The notes: generated by a model not told the origin, from the sequence alone. A stretch of 64,000 nucleotides of DNA from Burkholderiaceae bacterium (GCA_019234815.1 JAFALA010000068.1:1-64000), one strand, 5' to 3'. Shown: positions 8,148 to 16,034, counted from the stretch's first letter. Numbers and translations are program-made.

Positions 8148-9077
8148 TCAGGCCGCCTGCCGCCTCTGCCACAAGGCCTGCAGCAGGGGCTGCACCTGCG
8201 GCAGCAGTTGCACGCCCAGCATGCTGAAGAAGATCAGGCCGCAGCCCAGCAGGCCGCTTTCATTCAGGCGGTCGCCCATGAAGACGTAGCCGAAGCCGGC
8301 CGCGAACAGGGTTTCGGACGAGAGGATGATGGCCGCGTCCGCCGCATGCGCGTAGCGTTGCGCCACCACCTGGCCCGTGAAGGCTACGCCGACCGACATC
8401 ACGCCGGTGTAGAGCAGCGGCTGCGCGGCGGCCTGCAGTCCTTGCAGGCTGATGGGCTCGAACAGCAGCGCCCAGGCCAGGGCCAGCATGCCGCAGGTCA
8501 GGAACTGGCCGCCGGCCACCAGGAAGGGCGCGTTCATGCGGTCGGCCACCCGGCCCACCATCAGCACGTGCACGGTCCAGGGCAGGGCCGAGAAAATGAC
8601 CCAGAGGTCGCCCGTCCCGATTTGAAGCTCCTTGGCGCCTGAGAGCAGGAAGGCGCCCAGCAGGCAGCACAGCGCGCCGGGCCAGACCGACCAGTGCGGC
8701 AAATGACGGAACAGCAGCCAGCCCAGCACCGGCACCAGCGGCACGTACAGGGCGGTCAGGAAGCCGGCGTTGGTGACGGTGGTGGTCTGGATGCCGATCT
8801 GCTGCATGGCGGCGCCCAGGGTCAACAGGCAGCCCAGGCCGGCAATCTTGAGCGCCTCGCGCGCCCCCCAGACATGCTGGTGCAACTGTTGCAAGTGGGC
8901 CTGCGCGCGCCATTCCTTCCACATCAGCGGCGACACCACCAGGGCGCCGATCAGGAAGCGGACTCCGGTGAAGGTCATAGGGCCGACGTGCGCCATGCCG
9001 TGGGCCTGGGCGACAAAGGCCGAACCCCAGATCAGGGCAACGACGATCAGCAGCAGGTTGGCTTGGATGCGGGTCAT
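8148..9077 (-). CDS. EamA/DMT-superfamily transporter
   Basis: This 309-residue inner-membrane protein has about ten transmembrane helices in two EamA repeats. The N-terminal LIVVALIWGSAFVAQAHGM is the usual first helix of the 10-TMS drug/metabolite exporters, and the second repeat starts near residue 155. The family exports amino acids, metabolites or drugs; the substrate cannot be told from sequence. It converges on the LysR gene with 21 bp between the stops. Confidence 0.88.
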   Translation of the reverse strand: MTRIQANLLLIVVALIWGSAFVAQAHGMAHVGPMTFTGVRFLIGALVVSPLMWKEWRAQAHLQQLHQHVWGAREALKIAGLGCLLTLGAAMQQIGIQTTTVTNAGFLTALYVPLVPVLGWLLFRHLPHWSVWPGALCCLLGAFLLSGAKELQIGTGDLWVIFSALPWTVHVLMVGRVADRMNAPFLVAGGQFLTCGMLALAWALLFEPISLQGLQAAAQPLLYTGVMSVGVAFTGQVVAQRYAHAADAAIILSSETLFAAGFGYVFMGDRLNESGLLGCGLIFFSMLGVQLLPQVQPLLQALWQRRQAA

Positions 9078-9150
9078 GGCGTGGGCCGTACAACAAAAAA
9101 GGGCGGTGGCCCACGAAAAGCCGCGATTTTACCGGGCCTAGAATTCCCCC

Positions 9151-9924
9151 ATGAATTCCCTGCGTGATCGCGTGCTGGAGCCCTTGCTGACGGCCGACCC
9201 CATCCGAAAGGCGGCCTTGACGCAAGACTTGGCGCTGGATGGTCCCATAGGCGCCGAGCGCCAGATCGAGGCGCCGCCCGGCATTCCCGGCCGGCCTGAG
9301 CATCCGCAACTGGTGCCTCATACCCAGCTCAAGGCCTATTCGATGCGCACGGTGGAGGGGCAGGCGGCGCTCGTGCATTCCATCGCGCACATCGAGCTCA
9401 ACGCGATCGACCTGGCGCTGGACATCGTCTGGCGCTTCGCCGGCATGCCCGAGGCTTTCTATCTGGACTGGGTCCGTATTGCCAAGGAGGAGGCGCTGCA
9501 CTTCACCCTGCTGCGCAATCATCTGGTGAGCCTGGGTTTCGACTACGGCTCGTTCCAGGCCCACAAGGCGCTGTGGGACATGGCCGAGCGCACGCAGGGC
9601 GACATCCTGGCCCGCATTGCCCTGGTGCCGCGCACGCTGGAGGCGCGCGGCCTGGACGCTTCGCCGGCGGTCAAGAACAAGCTGCTGGGCGTGGGCGACA
9701 AGAAGGCGGCCGCGATTCTGGATGTGATCCTGGGCGACGAAATCGGCCATGTGGCAGCGGGCAACCGCTGGTACAACTTTGTCTGCGAGGCCCGCGGCCT
9801 GGACCCGGTCGGCACCTATGCCGCGCTGGTCAAGCAATACGACGCGCCCAAGCTGCGCGCGCCTTTCAACCTGGAGGCGCGCCGCGCCGCCGGGTTCACC
9901 GAAGCCGAACTGCAGGCCTTGTAA
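9151..9924 (+). CDS. DUF455 ferritin-like protein
   Basis: This 257-residue protein belongs to the DUF455 family, predicted four-helix bundles of the ferritin-like fold. Helix segments carry AHIELNAIDLALD, RIAKEEALHF and VILGDEIGHVAAG, the Glu/His pattern expected for a di-metal centre. It has no signal peptide. Function is not established; a role as a metal-dependent oxidoreductase is an inference from the fold. It is divergent from the EamA gene (73 bp apart) and precedes the carbonic anhydrase-like gene. Confidence 0.85.
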   Translation: MNSLRDRVLEPLLTADPIRKAALTQDLALDGPIGAERQIEAPPGIPGRPEHPQLVPHTQLKAYSMRTVEGQAALVHSIAHIELNAIDLALDIVWRFAGMPEAFYLDWVRIAKEEALHFTLLRNHLVSLGFDYGSFQAHKALWDMAERTQGDILARIALVPRTLEARGLDASPAVKNKLLGVGDKKAAAILDVILGDEIGHVAAGNRWYNFVCEARGLDPVGTYAALVKQYDAPKLRAPFNLEARRAAGFTEAELQAL

Positions 9925-10017
9925 GCCGTCGCCGCGCCCCCAGCTGGGAGTTCATACAATTCCCGGTTTGCTGCACAAGATCGGCAGCACGGATCGATTC
10001 ACGCCCTGGAGACATCA

Positions 10018-10542
10018 ATGGCAATTTACAAGCTAGGCGACAACGAGCCCCAGGTGGCGGCGTCCGCGTGGGTGGCCGACAGCGCCGAGGTGATAGGCCG
10101 GGTCACGCTGGGCGAGGAGGTCAGCGTGTGGTTCCAGTCAGTGCTGCGCGGCGACAGCGACAGCTTGACGATAGGCGCAGGCAGCAACATCCAGGACGGC
10201 TCCGTGCTGCACGCCGACACCGGTTTCCCGCTGGAGTTGGGCCGCAACGTGACGGTGGGTCACAAGGTCATGCTGCATGGCTGCACGGTGGGCGACAACT
10301 CGCTGATCGGCATCGGCGCCGTGGTGCTCAATGGCGCGCGCATCGGCAAGAACTGCCTGGTGGGCGCCGGCTCGCTGGTGACCGAGGGCAAGGAGTTCCC
10401 CGACGGCAGCCTGATCATGGGCCGGCCGGCCGTGGTGGTGCGGGAGCTGCGTCCCGAACAGGTGGCCGGACTTGCAATGAGTGCGAAGCACTACGTCCAC
10501 AACGGCCAGCGCTTTGCGCGTGAATTGACAAAAATCGCTTGA
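10018..10542 (+). CDS. Gamma-class carbonic anhydrase family protein (YrdA-like)
   Basis: This 174-residue left-handed beta-helix protein has hexapeptide repeats through residues 30-130 (for example [24 protein letters not shown], split over several turns) and His residues at [13 protein letters not shown] and HGC that match the zinc ligands of gamma-carbonic anhydrases. The family hydrates CO2 or has lost the activity (YrdA of E. coli is not clearly active). GGAGA sits 7 bp before the ATG. A TACAAT -10-like box is at 9955-9960. It is followed 8 bp later by hslO, so co-transcription is likely. Confidence 0.88.
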   Translation: MAIYKLGDNEPQVAASAWVADSAEVIGRVTLGEEVSVWFQSVLRGDSDSLTIGAGSNIQDGSVLHADTGFPLELGRNVTVGHKVMLHGCTVGDNSLIGIGAVVLNGARIGKNCLVGAGSLVTEGKEFPDGSLIMGRPAVVVRELRPEQVAGLAMSAKHYVHNGQRFARELTKIA

Positions 10543-10550
10543 GTGTCTGC

Positions 10551-11516
10551 ATGAGTGAATTGCACAAATTCCTGTTCGAGGGCCTGCCCGTTCGCGGCAT
10601 GCTGGTGCGCCTGGATGACAGCTGGCGCGACGTGCTCAAGCGGCGCGAGACGCAAGGCGCCTTCCCGGCGCCGGTGCGCCATCTGCTCGGAGAGATGGCC
10701 GCCGCCGCCGTGCTGATGCAATCCAACATCAAGTTCAAGGGCAGCCTGATCCTGCAGGCCATGGGCGACGGCCCGGTCAAGCTGGCCGTGGCCGAGGTCG
10801 GGTCCGACCTGAAGTTTCGCTGCACCGCCAAGGTGGTCGGCGAGGTGCAGGAGACGGCGACCTTGCCGGCCATGCTGAACGCGCACGGCCATGGGCGCTG
10901 CGCCATCACGCTGGATCCGCAGGACCGCCTGCCGGGCCAGCAGCCCTATCAAGGCGTGGTGCCTTTGTCGGATGCGAATGGCGAGCCGCTGCAGCAGGTC
11001 TCCAAGGTGATCGAGCAGTACATGCGCCAGTCCGAGCAGCTCGACACCTGCCTGGTGCTGGCCGCCAACGATGAATTGGCCGCAGGCCTCTTGATCCAGC
11101 GCCTGCCGCTGGAGGGCAAGGGCAATCTGGAAGGGCAGGGGAAGGCAGGCGAAAAGAGTGCAGAAGAGCTGGCCGATGCCTTCAACCGCATCAGCATGCT
11201 GGCTTCAACCCTGACCCGTGAAGAATTGCTGACGCTGGACGCCGACACGGTGCTGCGCCGCCTGTTCTGGGAAGAGGACATGCGCCGCTTCGAGCCGTTG
11301 GTGCCCAGTTTCGCCTGCAGCTGCTCGCGCGAACGCGTGGGCGGCATGCTGCAGGGCCTGGGACGCGCCGAAGTCGATGAAGCGCTGGAGCAGATGGGCC
11401 AGCTCGAGATCGATTGCGATTTCTGCGGCGCCCGCTACCACTTCGACGCGGTCGACGTCGGCGCGCTGTTCGCCACCGGCACCGCGAAGGAAGCCGACAA
11501 GGGCACGCTTCAGTAA
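10551..11516 (+). CDS. hslO: Hsp33 redox-regulated chaperone
   Basis: This 321-residue cytosolic holdase is activated by oxidation and protects proteins from aggregation during oxidative or hypochlorite stress. The N-terminal domain starts LHKFLFEGLPVRG, and the C-terminal zinc switch is FACSCSRERV near residue 260 with CDFCGARY near 290, giving the four Cys of the CxC/CxxC site. The ATG at 10551 follows the stop of the carbonic anhydrase gene by 8 bp; the in-frame TTG at 10539 lies inside that gene and is less likely. The 3' end overlaps the converging small gene by 7 bp. Confidence 0.96.
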   Translation: MSELHKFLFEGLPVRGMLVRLDDSWRDVLKRRETQGAFPAPVRHLLGEMAAAAVLMQSNIKFKGSLILQAMGDGPVKLAVAEVGSDLKFRCTAKVVGEVQETATLPAMLNAHGHGRCAITLDPQDRLPGQQPYQGVVPLSDANGEPLQQVSKVIEQYMRQSEQLDTCLVLAANDELAAGLLIQRLPLEGKGNLEGQGKAGEKSAEELADAFNRISMLASTLTREELLTLDADTVLRRLFWEEDMRRFEPLVPSFACSCSRERVGGMLQGLGRAEVDEALEQMGQLEIDCDFCGARYHFDAVDVGALFATGTAKEADKGTLQ

Positions 11517-11722
11517 GCCGACGGGTTGGACCGGGTCTGGTGCTCGCCGCACCAGTCCTTGGCCAGGGTCAGCGGGTGGTGCCAGTGCCTGAGCGGGTGC
11601 ACGTCCTTGGACTCGATGGACGTGTCGCGCTGCGGCGGGTGGCGATGGCATTGCCCGTAGGTAGCGGCCAGGTGCGTGTCTTGCCCGACTTCCAGCCAGA
11701 ACTTGCATTGATCGCATTGCAT
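11510..11722 (-). CDS. Small Cys/His-rich protein (70 aa), function unknown
   Basis: An AGGAG lies 6 bp before the ATG at 11722. The product begins MQCDQCKFW and has further Cys/His residues (QCHRHPP, HPLRHWHHP, DWCGEHQ), a pattern that would suit one zinc-binding site. It has no signal peptide or membrane segment. It converges on hslO and sits 13 bp downstream of the 5'-nucleotidase gene on the same strand, so it may be co-transcribed with it. I do not recognise a named family. Confidence 0.7.
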   Translation of the reverse strand: MQCDQCKFWLEVGQDTHLAATYGQCHRHPPQRDTSIESKDVHPLRHWHHPLTLAKDWCGEHQTRSNPSAY

Positions 11723-11735
11723 GGGAAGCTCCTGG

Positions 11736-13454
11736 TCAGTGGGTGAGCGCGGTCACCCGATCCAGCCTGCTGGGCGTGGTCAGTGCCTGTGATTGCAGGT
11801 AGCGCGCCAGGGCCTCAGCATCCATGATGCCCACCACCCGGTCGCTGCCCTGGCGCAGCACGCTGAAACCGTCGCCTCCGTCGGCCAGGTAGTTGTTGAC
11901 GGTGACGCGCAAGCGCGCATCGGGCTGGATCGCTTGGCCCTGCAGGCGCAGGCTGTCGGGCCGGACGCGATGTCCCTCGGGCTGGCTGGCGTCCCAGCTG
12001 TAGCTGAAGCCTTGGGAGACCTGCAGCGGCCTGAACTTGGCTTGCCCGCTCCATTGCTGCTCCAGCAAGGCCAGAAGTTGCGCGCCCGACAGTGTCAGCG
12101 TCACCAAATTGTTAGAGAAGGGCTGGGACGTGAAGACCTGGCCGTAGGTGATGGCGCCGTCGCCCTTCCTGAGCAGGGGGGCGCGTATGCCGCCGGGGTT
12201 GGTCAGCGCGATCACGGCGCCGCCTAGCTCGGATGGCCGCGTGGCGGCCAGCTGCGCGTCGGCAATCAATTGGCCCATGCTGCTTGCGCCGGCGGCCGAG
12301 GTGGCGTCGAAGTTGTCGCTGATGTGGCCCACCACGCGCTGGATCTGCGGCGCGGCCAGCCGTTCGTAATGGCTGATCAGCCGGGTCTGGTCGGTGTCCT
12401 TGGCAAAGACGTCGTCGCGCACCAGCAGATTGCGGGCCTGGGCGCTGAGCACCGTGCCCTGGGCTCGATCGAGCGTCAGTTCGATGTCGGTCAGCACGGT
12501 GCCGTATTTGTCGCCGCTGGTGACCAGGCGTCCATCGATGCGGCAGTTGTAGGCCTTGTGGGTGTGCCCGCTGACGACCACGTCCACGGCCTTGTCGAGC
12601 TTCTTCGCGATGTCGACGATGGCGCCCGAGATACCCGGGCATTCGTTGTAGTCGCCCGTCGGATAGCCGCCTTCGTGGATCAGCACGACGATGGCATGCA
12701 CGCCCTGCGCCTGGATCTCGGGCACCAGGCGGTTGATGGTGTCCGCCTCGTCGTCGAAGCGCAGTCCCTTGACGCCGCTGGCCAGGACGATGCCGGGCGT
12801 GGCCTTGAGCGTCAATCCGATGAAGGCCACGGGCACGCCCTCGAAGCGCTTGATCTCGTAGGCAGGGAGCAAGGTCTTGCCCGTCTGCTCGACCCAGGTG
12901 CTGGCCGAGAGGTAGTGGTAGCGCGCGCCCTTGAACGGCTCGGGGCCCTGGCAGCCGTCCACCGGGTGGCAGCCGCCGTACTGCTGGCGCAGAAGCTCCG
13001 CATAGCCCTTGTCGAATTCGTGGTTGCCGACGGCGCTGAGTTCCAGGCCCATCTGGCTCAGGGCGTCGATGGTGGGCTCGTCGTGGAACAGGGCCGAGAG
13101 CAGGGGGCTGGCGCCGACCAGGTCGCCAGCGGCAACGAACACGTGGTTGGGGTTTTGCTGCATCAGCTGCCGCGCCGCCGTGGCCAGGTGTTCGGCGCCG
13201 CCGGCTGCGACCTGCAGGGCCTGGCCAGGGTGATCAGGGTCCTGGATGCGTATGCCGCCTTCCGGAGGCTTGAGGTTGCCATGGAAGTCGTTGATGGCCA
13301 GCACGGTCACCTTGACGGGCGCCAGGTCGGCCCTGGGCGTCGGCGGCACGGGCGCGCACGCGCCGAGCGACACCGTCAGGAACGGAAACAGAAATGCAAG
13401 GGCAATTCGGCTGGCAGCCAGGGTCTTGGGGCGGATGAATGACATGAGCGACAT
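11736..13454 (-). CDS. 5'-nucleotidase/2',3'-cyclic phosphodiesterase-like lipoprotein
   Basis: This 572-residue protein starts MSLMSFIRPK at 13454. It has a lipoprotein signal with lipobox SLGAC near residue 32, so it is anchored in a membrane facing the periplasm. The metallophosphatase domain shows INDFHGN, AAGDLVG, AVGNHEFD and VSGHTHK, the dimetal ligands of the UshA/5'-nucleotidase family. The C-terminal nucleotidase substrate domain follows (ALTNPGGIRAPL, GFSYSWDAS and NYLADGGDGF). It probably dephosphorylates extracellular nucleotides for phosphate and nucleoside salvage. Confidence 0.92.
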   Translation of the reverse strand: MSLMSFIRPKTLAASRIALAFLFPFLTVSLGACAPVPPTPRADLAPVKVTVLAINDFHGNLKPPEGGIRIQDPDHPGQALQVAAGGAEHLATAARQLMQQNPNHVFVAAGDLVGASPLLSALFHDEPTIDALSQMGLELSAVGNHEFDKGYAELLRQQYGGCHPVDGCQGPEPFKGARYHYLSASTWVEQTGKTLLPAYEIKRFEGVPVAFIGLTLKATPGIVLASGVKGLRFDDEADTINRLVPEIQAQGVHAIVVLIHEGGYPTGDYNECPGISGAIVDIAKKLDKAVDVVVSGHTHKAYNCRIDGRLVTSGDKYGTVLTDIELTLDRAQGTVLSAQARNLLVRDDVFAKDTDQTRLISHYERLAAPQIQRVVGHISDNFDATSAAGASSMGQLIADAQLAATRPSELGGAVIALTNPGGIRAPLLRKGDGAITYGQVFTSQPFSNNLVTLTLSGAQLLALLEQQWSGQAKFRPLQVSQGFSYSWDASQPEGHRVRPDSLRLQGQAIQPDARLRVTVNNYLADGGDGFSVLRQGSDRVVGIMDAEALARYLQSQALTTPSRLDRVTALTH

Positions 13455-13813
13455 GATGCGATCTCTGTGACGACGCGAACTGTATGTGAAGCAAATGACC
13501 AAATTAACAATTGACTTGAATTTGTCGCAATGCAACAATCGCAGGATCGAAACTTCGGAGCCGCGTGCGTGGACAGTGCCAGTTGTTGCAGTGAATTGAA
13601 GCGTGCCGTGATGGCCGCGACCTGCTCAGCCGTCTGACGCCTGCTTCGTGGGCTGTCGGTCACTGAGTTGATCGACGCCTGAACCTTCGCCAGTCCCAAT
13701 CCGTGGTCTGGCCTTCAATCACCAAATAGCAAGAGCTTCACCCTCATTGACGAGGGCTGTGGCTCTTGGCGCTTGTGCGCGCATGCAGCTTTCGTCCTGA
13801 GCGGGAGTGCAGC
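13455..13813. other. Divergent control region, with a long hairpin at 13730-13768
   Basis: No gene is evident. This stretch lies between the 5'-nucleotidase (left) and the leader of the Nramp-like transporter (right). CAAGAGC (13730-13736) pairs with GCTCTTG (13762-13768), and inside it CCCTC (13741-13745) pairs with GAGGG (13752-13756), separated by small internal loops. It could be the start of the transporter leader RNA. A weak rightward promoter-like pair, TTGACT/AACAAT with 17-bp spacing, lies near 13511-13539. Confidence 0.45.
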
Positions 13814-14017
13814 ATGCAGTTCATCCATTCCATATCGTCCACGGCCAAGCCTGCGGTTCCGTCGAACCGTGCTCGGCAGCAGGACGCTGCGCCCCTTCTT
13901 GAAGCAGTCAAGGCGGTAGACCTGTCTTCGCTTTGGCCGACCCGTCGTTTGCGTGTTTGCCTGACAGACGAACGCGTGAACGGTTCCGTGCAACGCACTG
14001 CAGTGCCCCACAACTGA
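13814..14017 (+). CDS. Possible first small ORF of the transporter leader (67 aa)
   Basis: The ATG at 13814 follows GGGAG by 7 bp. The product begins MQFIHSISST and is Arg- and Leu-rich toward the end (SLWPTRRLRV). No family is recognised. Its stop codon (14015-14017) overlaps the ribosome-binding site of the next small ORF, so translation of the two could be coupled. It may be only a leader ORF whose translation matters, rather than a functional protein. Confidence 0.4.
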   Translation: MQFIHSISSTAKPAVPSNRARQQDAAPLLEAVKAVDLSSLWPTRRLRVCLTDERVNGSVQRTAVPHN

Positions 14018-14026
14018 GGAGAAAGC

Positions 14027-14131
14027 ATGGATCCCGACCCTAGTAGGCGCACGCCGGCGCCCCCCCCCAATTTCAAACGTATTTCCGTCCAATTCATCCC
14101 GACTTGGTCGCGGAGAGTGCTGCTCGCCTGA
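14027..14131 (+). CDS. MgtL-like leader peptide (34 aa, Asp-Pro and poly-Pro rich)
   Basis: A strong GAGGAG lies 6-7 bp before the ATG at 14027. The peptide starts MDPDPSRRTPAPPPN, with acidic-proline pairs right at the N-terminus, an Arg pair and three consecutive Pro codons made of a run of nine C (14060-14068). The MgtL leader of enteric mgtA begins Met-Glu-Pro-Asp-Pro-Thr-Pro and is also Pro/Arg-rich. Such starts destabilise the translating ribosome at low Mg2+ and thereby switch on the transporter gene. Here the ORF sits upstream of an Nramp-like transporter and directly before a hairpin that hides the next ribosome-binding site. The Mg2+-sensing function is inferred. Confidence 0.6.
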   Translation: MDPDPSRRTPAPPPNFKRISVQFIPTWSRRVLLA

Positions 14132-14137
14132 TTGCGA

Positions 14138-14173
14138 GGGTTTCTCTGTGGCCGAGTGCCCAAGGAGAAACCC
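14138..14173 (+). promoter_or_regulatory. Hairpin sequestering the ribosome-binding site of the 44-aa leader ORF
   Basis: GGGTTTCTC (14138-14146) and GAGAAACCC (14165-14173) are perfectly complementary over 9 bp. The right arm contains most of the AGGAG and ends exactly at the ATG at 14174. The left arm begins 7 nt after the stop of the MDPDP leader, so a ribosome at the end of that leader would cover or open the left arm. There is no T run, so it is not a normal terminator. Confidence 0.7.
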
Positions 14174-14308
14174 ATGTTTTGCAAACAAATCTTCGTCCGC
14201 CTGTTTGAATTCCTGCCGACCCTGCGGCATGTGACTTCGCCTCGCATCAGCGCCGCGCATGGCAGCGCCTACTGCATGCTCGTCGACCTTCACGACCTCG
14301 GTCGCTGA
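14174..14308 (+). CDS. Second leader ORF (44 aa)
   Basis: AGGAG is 6 bp before the ATG, but it is locked in the 14138-14173 hairpin. The peptide begins MFCKQIFVRLFEFLPTLRH and ends DLHDLGR; no family is recognised. Its stop codon (14306-14308) lies 2 nt before the hairpin that hides the ribosome-binding site of the Nramp-like gene, so its translation could open that hairpin. It is probably a coupling ORF. Confidence 0.5.
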   Translation: MFCKQIFVRLFEFLPTLRHVTSPRISAAHGSAYCMLVDLHDLGR

Positions 14309-14310
14309 GG

Positions 14311-14340
14311 CCTCTGTATCCAGTCTCACAGATACGGAGG
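14311..14340 (+). promoter_or_regulatory. Hairpin sequestering the ribosome-binding site of the Nramp-like gene
   Basis: CCTCTGTATC (14311-14320) pairs with GATACGGAGG (14331-14340) over 10 bp with one G-U pair and a 10-nt loop. The right arm holds the whole GGAGG Shine-Dalgarno of the gene starting at 14347. Confidence 0.7.
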
Positions 14341-14346
14341 AACGAC

Positions 14347-16020
14347 ATGATGTACCAGACTTCAAATGCCGTGCCGCCGCCGCGTGTCACGCAGCATGCC
14401 GTATTGGATAGCGCGCACATCGGCGACATCCGCGGCGCCTTCGGCACGATCAAGCGCGATCAGCACCTGACGCAGACGCAGCGCAGCTGGCGGCGCCGCG
14501 TGCAGACGCTGCTTGCGATTCTCGGGCCGGGCCTGATCGTGATGGTGGGCGACAACGACGCCGGCGCCTTCAGCACCTACGCGCAGGCCGGGCAGAACTA
14601 CGGCACGACGCTGCTGTGGACCCTGGCGCTGCTGATTCCCGTGCTTTACGTCAATCAGGAAATGGTGCTGCGCCTGGGCGCCGTCACGGGCGTGGGACAT
14701 GCCAGGCTGATCCTGGAGCGCTTCGGAAAATTCTGGGGCGCCTTCAGCGTCATCGACCTGTTCCTGCTCAATGCGCTGACCATCGTGACCGAGTTCATCG
14801 GCATCTCGCTGGGCCTGGACTACCTGGGCATTCCGCGCGCCTTGGGCGTGGCCGTCTCGGCGGCGCTGGTGATGCTGGCGGCCGGTACCGGAGACTTCAG
14901 GCGCTTCGAGCGTTTTTCCATGGCGCTCGTCGCCGGCAGCCTGGTGCTCCTGCCGCTGTTCGTGATGGTGCATCCGCCCATGGGGCAGTTGCTGCATGAC
15001 TTCGGCACGGTGGGCCTGCCCAAGGAGGGCAAGCTCAGCGACGTGATGCTGCTCATCATTGGCATCGTGGGCACGACCGTGGCGCCGTGGCAATTGTTCT
15101 TCCAGCAGAGCTATGTGATCGACAAGCGGATCACGCCGCGCTTCATCCCCTACGAGCGCATCGACCTCTGGCTGGGGATCGTGCTGGTGATTGCCGGCGC
15201 CGTGGCCCTGATCGGCATGGTGGCGCATTGCTTTGCAGGCACCGCCGAAGCCGGCCAGTTCAGCGACGCCCTGGCCGTGGCGCAGGGCCTGTCCAAGTAC
15301 CACGGGTCCTGGCCGGGCACGCTGTTCGCCATCGCCTTGATCGACGCCAGCGTGATCGGCGCAAGCGCCGTGTCGCTCTCGACGGCCTACGCGCTGGGCG
15401 ACGTGCTGTCCTTGAAGCATTCGCTGCACCGCAAGCCTTCGGATGCCAAGGGCTTCTACCTGGTCTACTTCGGCCTGATCGTCGTGGCGGCGGCACTGGT
15501 GCTGATTCCCGGCGTGCCTCTGGGCCTGCTGACGAACGCGGTGCAAACGCTGGCGGGCGTGCTCCTGCCCAGTGCTTCGGTGTTCCTGTTGCTGCTCTGC
15601 AATGACAAGCAAGTGCTGGGGCCGTGGATCAATGGCAAGTTCACCAATGTGTTTACGGCGGTGGTCGTGGGCGTGCTGGTGGTGTTGTCGGTGGTGCTGA
15701 CCACCGCGGTGCTGTTCCCGGACATCGACGAGGACGCCATCATCTCCATCCTGGTCGGCGGCGGGCTGGTCGGTGTGCTGATTGGCATCGCCGCATTGGC
15801 GCTGCGCGCCTTCAAGGCCGCGACGCAGGCGCAGGCGGTTCAAAACCCTGTCACCATTCTTGAGCAAAATGCCCTGGATTGGCGCATGCCTCCCTTGCAT
15901 ACCCTGGAGCAGGCGCCCATGACGCCGGCCACGCGCCTCTGGATGAGCGTGCTGCGTGGCTATCTCGTGCTGGCCGTGGGCATGGTGATCTACCGTGTCG
16001 TGCAACTGGCAGCCTTCTGA
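14347..16020 (+). CDS. Nramp-related divalent metal (probably Mg2+) transporter
   Basis: This 557-residue inner-membrane protein has about 11-12 helices of the Nramp family. The first-helix motif is GPGLIVMVGDNDAGAF (residues 60-75): the metal-binding Asp71 is kept, but the canonical DPGN reads DAGA. The helix-6 motif is TTVAPWQLFF (243-252), where canonical Nramps have MPHN; the metal-coordinating Met is Ala246. Loss of that Met is the reported hallmark of Nramp-related Mg2+ transporters, which handle a hydrated hard ion instead of Mn2+/Fe2+. The C-terminus has a long cytosolic segment (about 485-530) before a final helix. GGAGG (14336-14340) drives the ATG at 14347 and is buried in a hairpin. 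The MgtL-like leader upstream supports Mg2+ as substrate. A manganese transporter (MntH) remains possible. Confidence 0.85.
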   Translation: MMYQTSNAVPPPRVTQHAVLDSAHIGDIRGAFGTIKRDQHLTQTQRSWRRRVQTLLAILGPGLIVMVGDNDAGAFSTYAQAGQNYGTTLLWTLALLIPVLYVNQEMVLRLGAVTGVGHARLILERFGKFWGAFSVIDLFLLNALTIVTEFIGISLGLDYLGIPRALGVAVSAALVMLAAGTGDFRRFERFSMALVAGSLVLLPLFVMVHPPMGQLLHDFGTVGLPKEGKLSDVMLLIIGIVGTTVAPWQLFFQQSYVIDKRITPRFIPYERIDLWLGIVLVIAGAVALIGMVAHCFAGTAEAGQFSDALAVAQGLSKYHGSWPGTLFAIALIDASVIGASAVSLSTAYALGDVLSLKHSLHRKPSDAKGFYLVYFGLIVVAAALVLIPGVPLGLLTNAVQTLAGVLLPSASVFLLLLCNDKQVLGPWINGKFTNVFTAVVVGVLVVLSVVLTTAVLFPDIDEDAIISILVGGGLVGVLIGIAALALRAFKAATQAQAVQNPVTILEQNALDWRMPPLHTLEQAPMTPATRLWMSVLRGYLVLAVGMVIYRVVQLAAF

Positions 16021-16034
16021 AATCCAACGAGAAC

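Noticed and set aside
13730-14340. Known riboswitch (M-box, yybP-ykoY or mini-ykkC) before the Nramp-like gene
   Set aside because: I looked for their conserved cores and saw none. The ORF-hairpin arrangement explains the region better.
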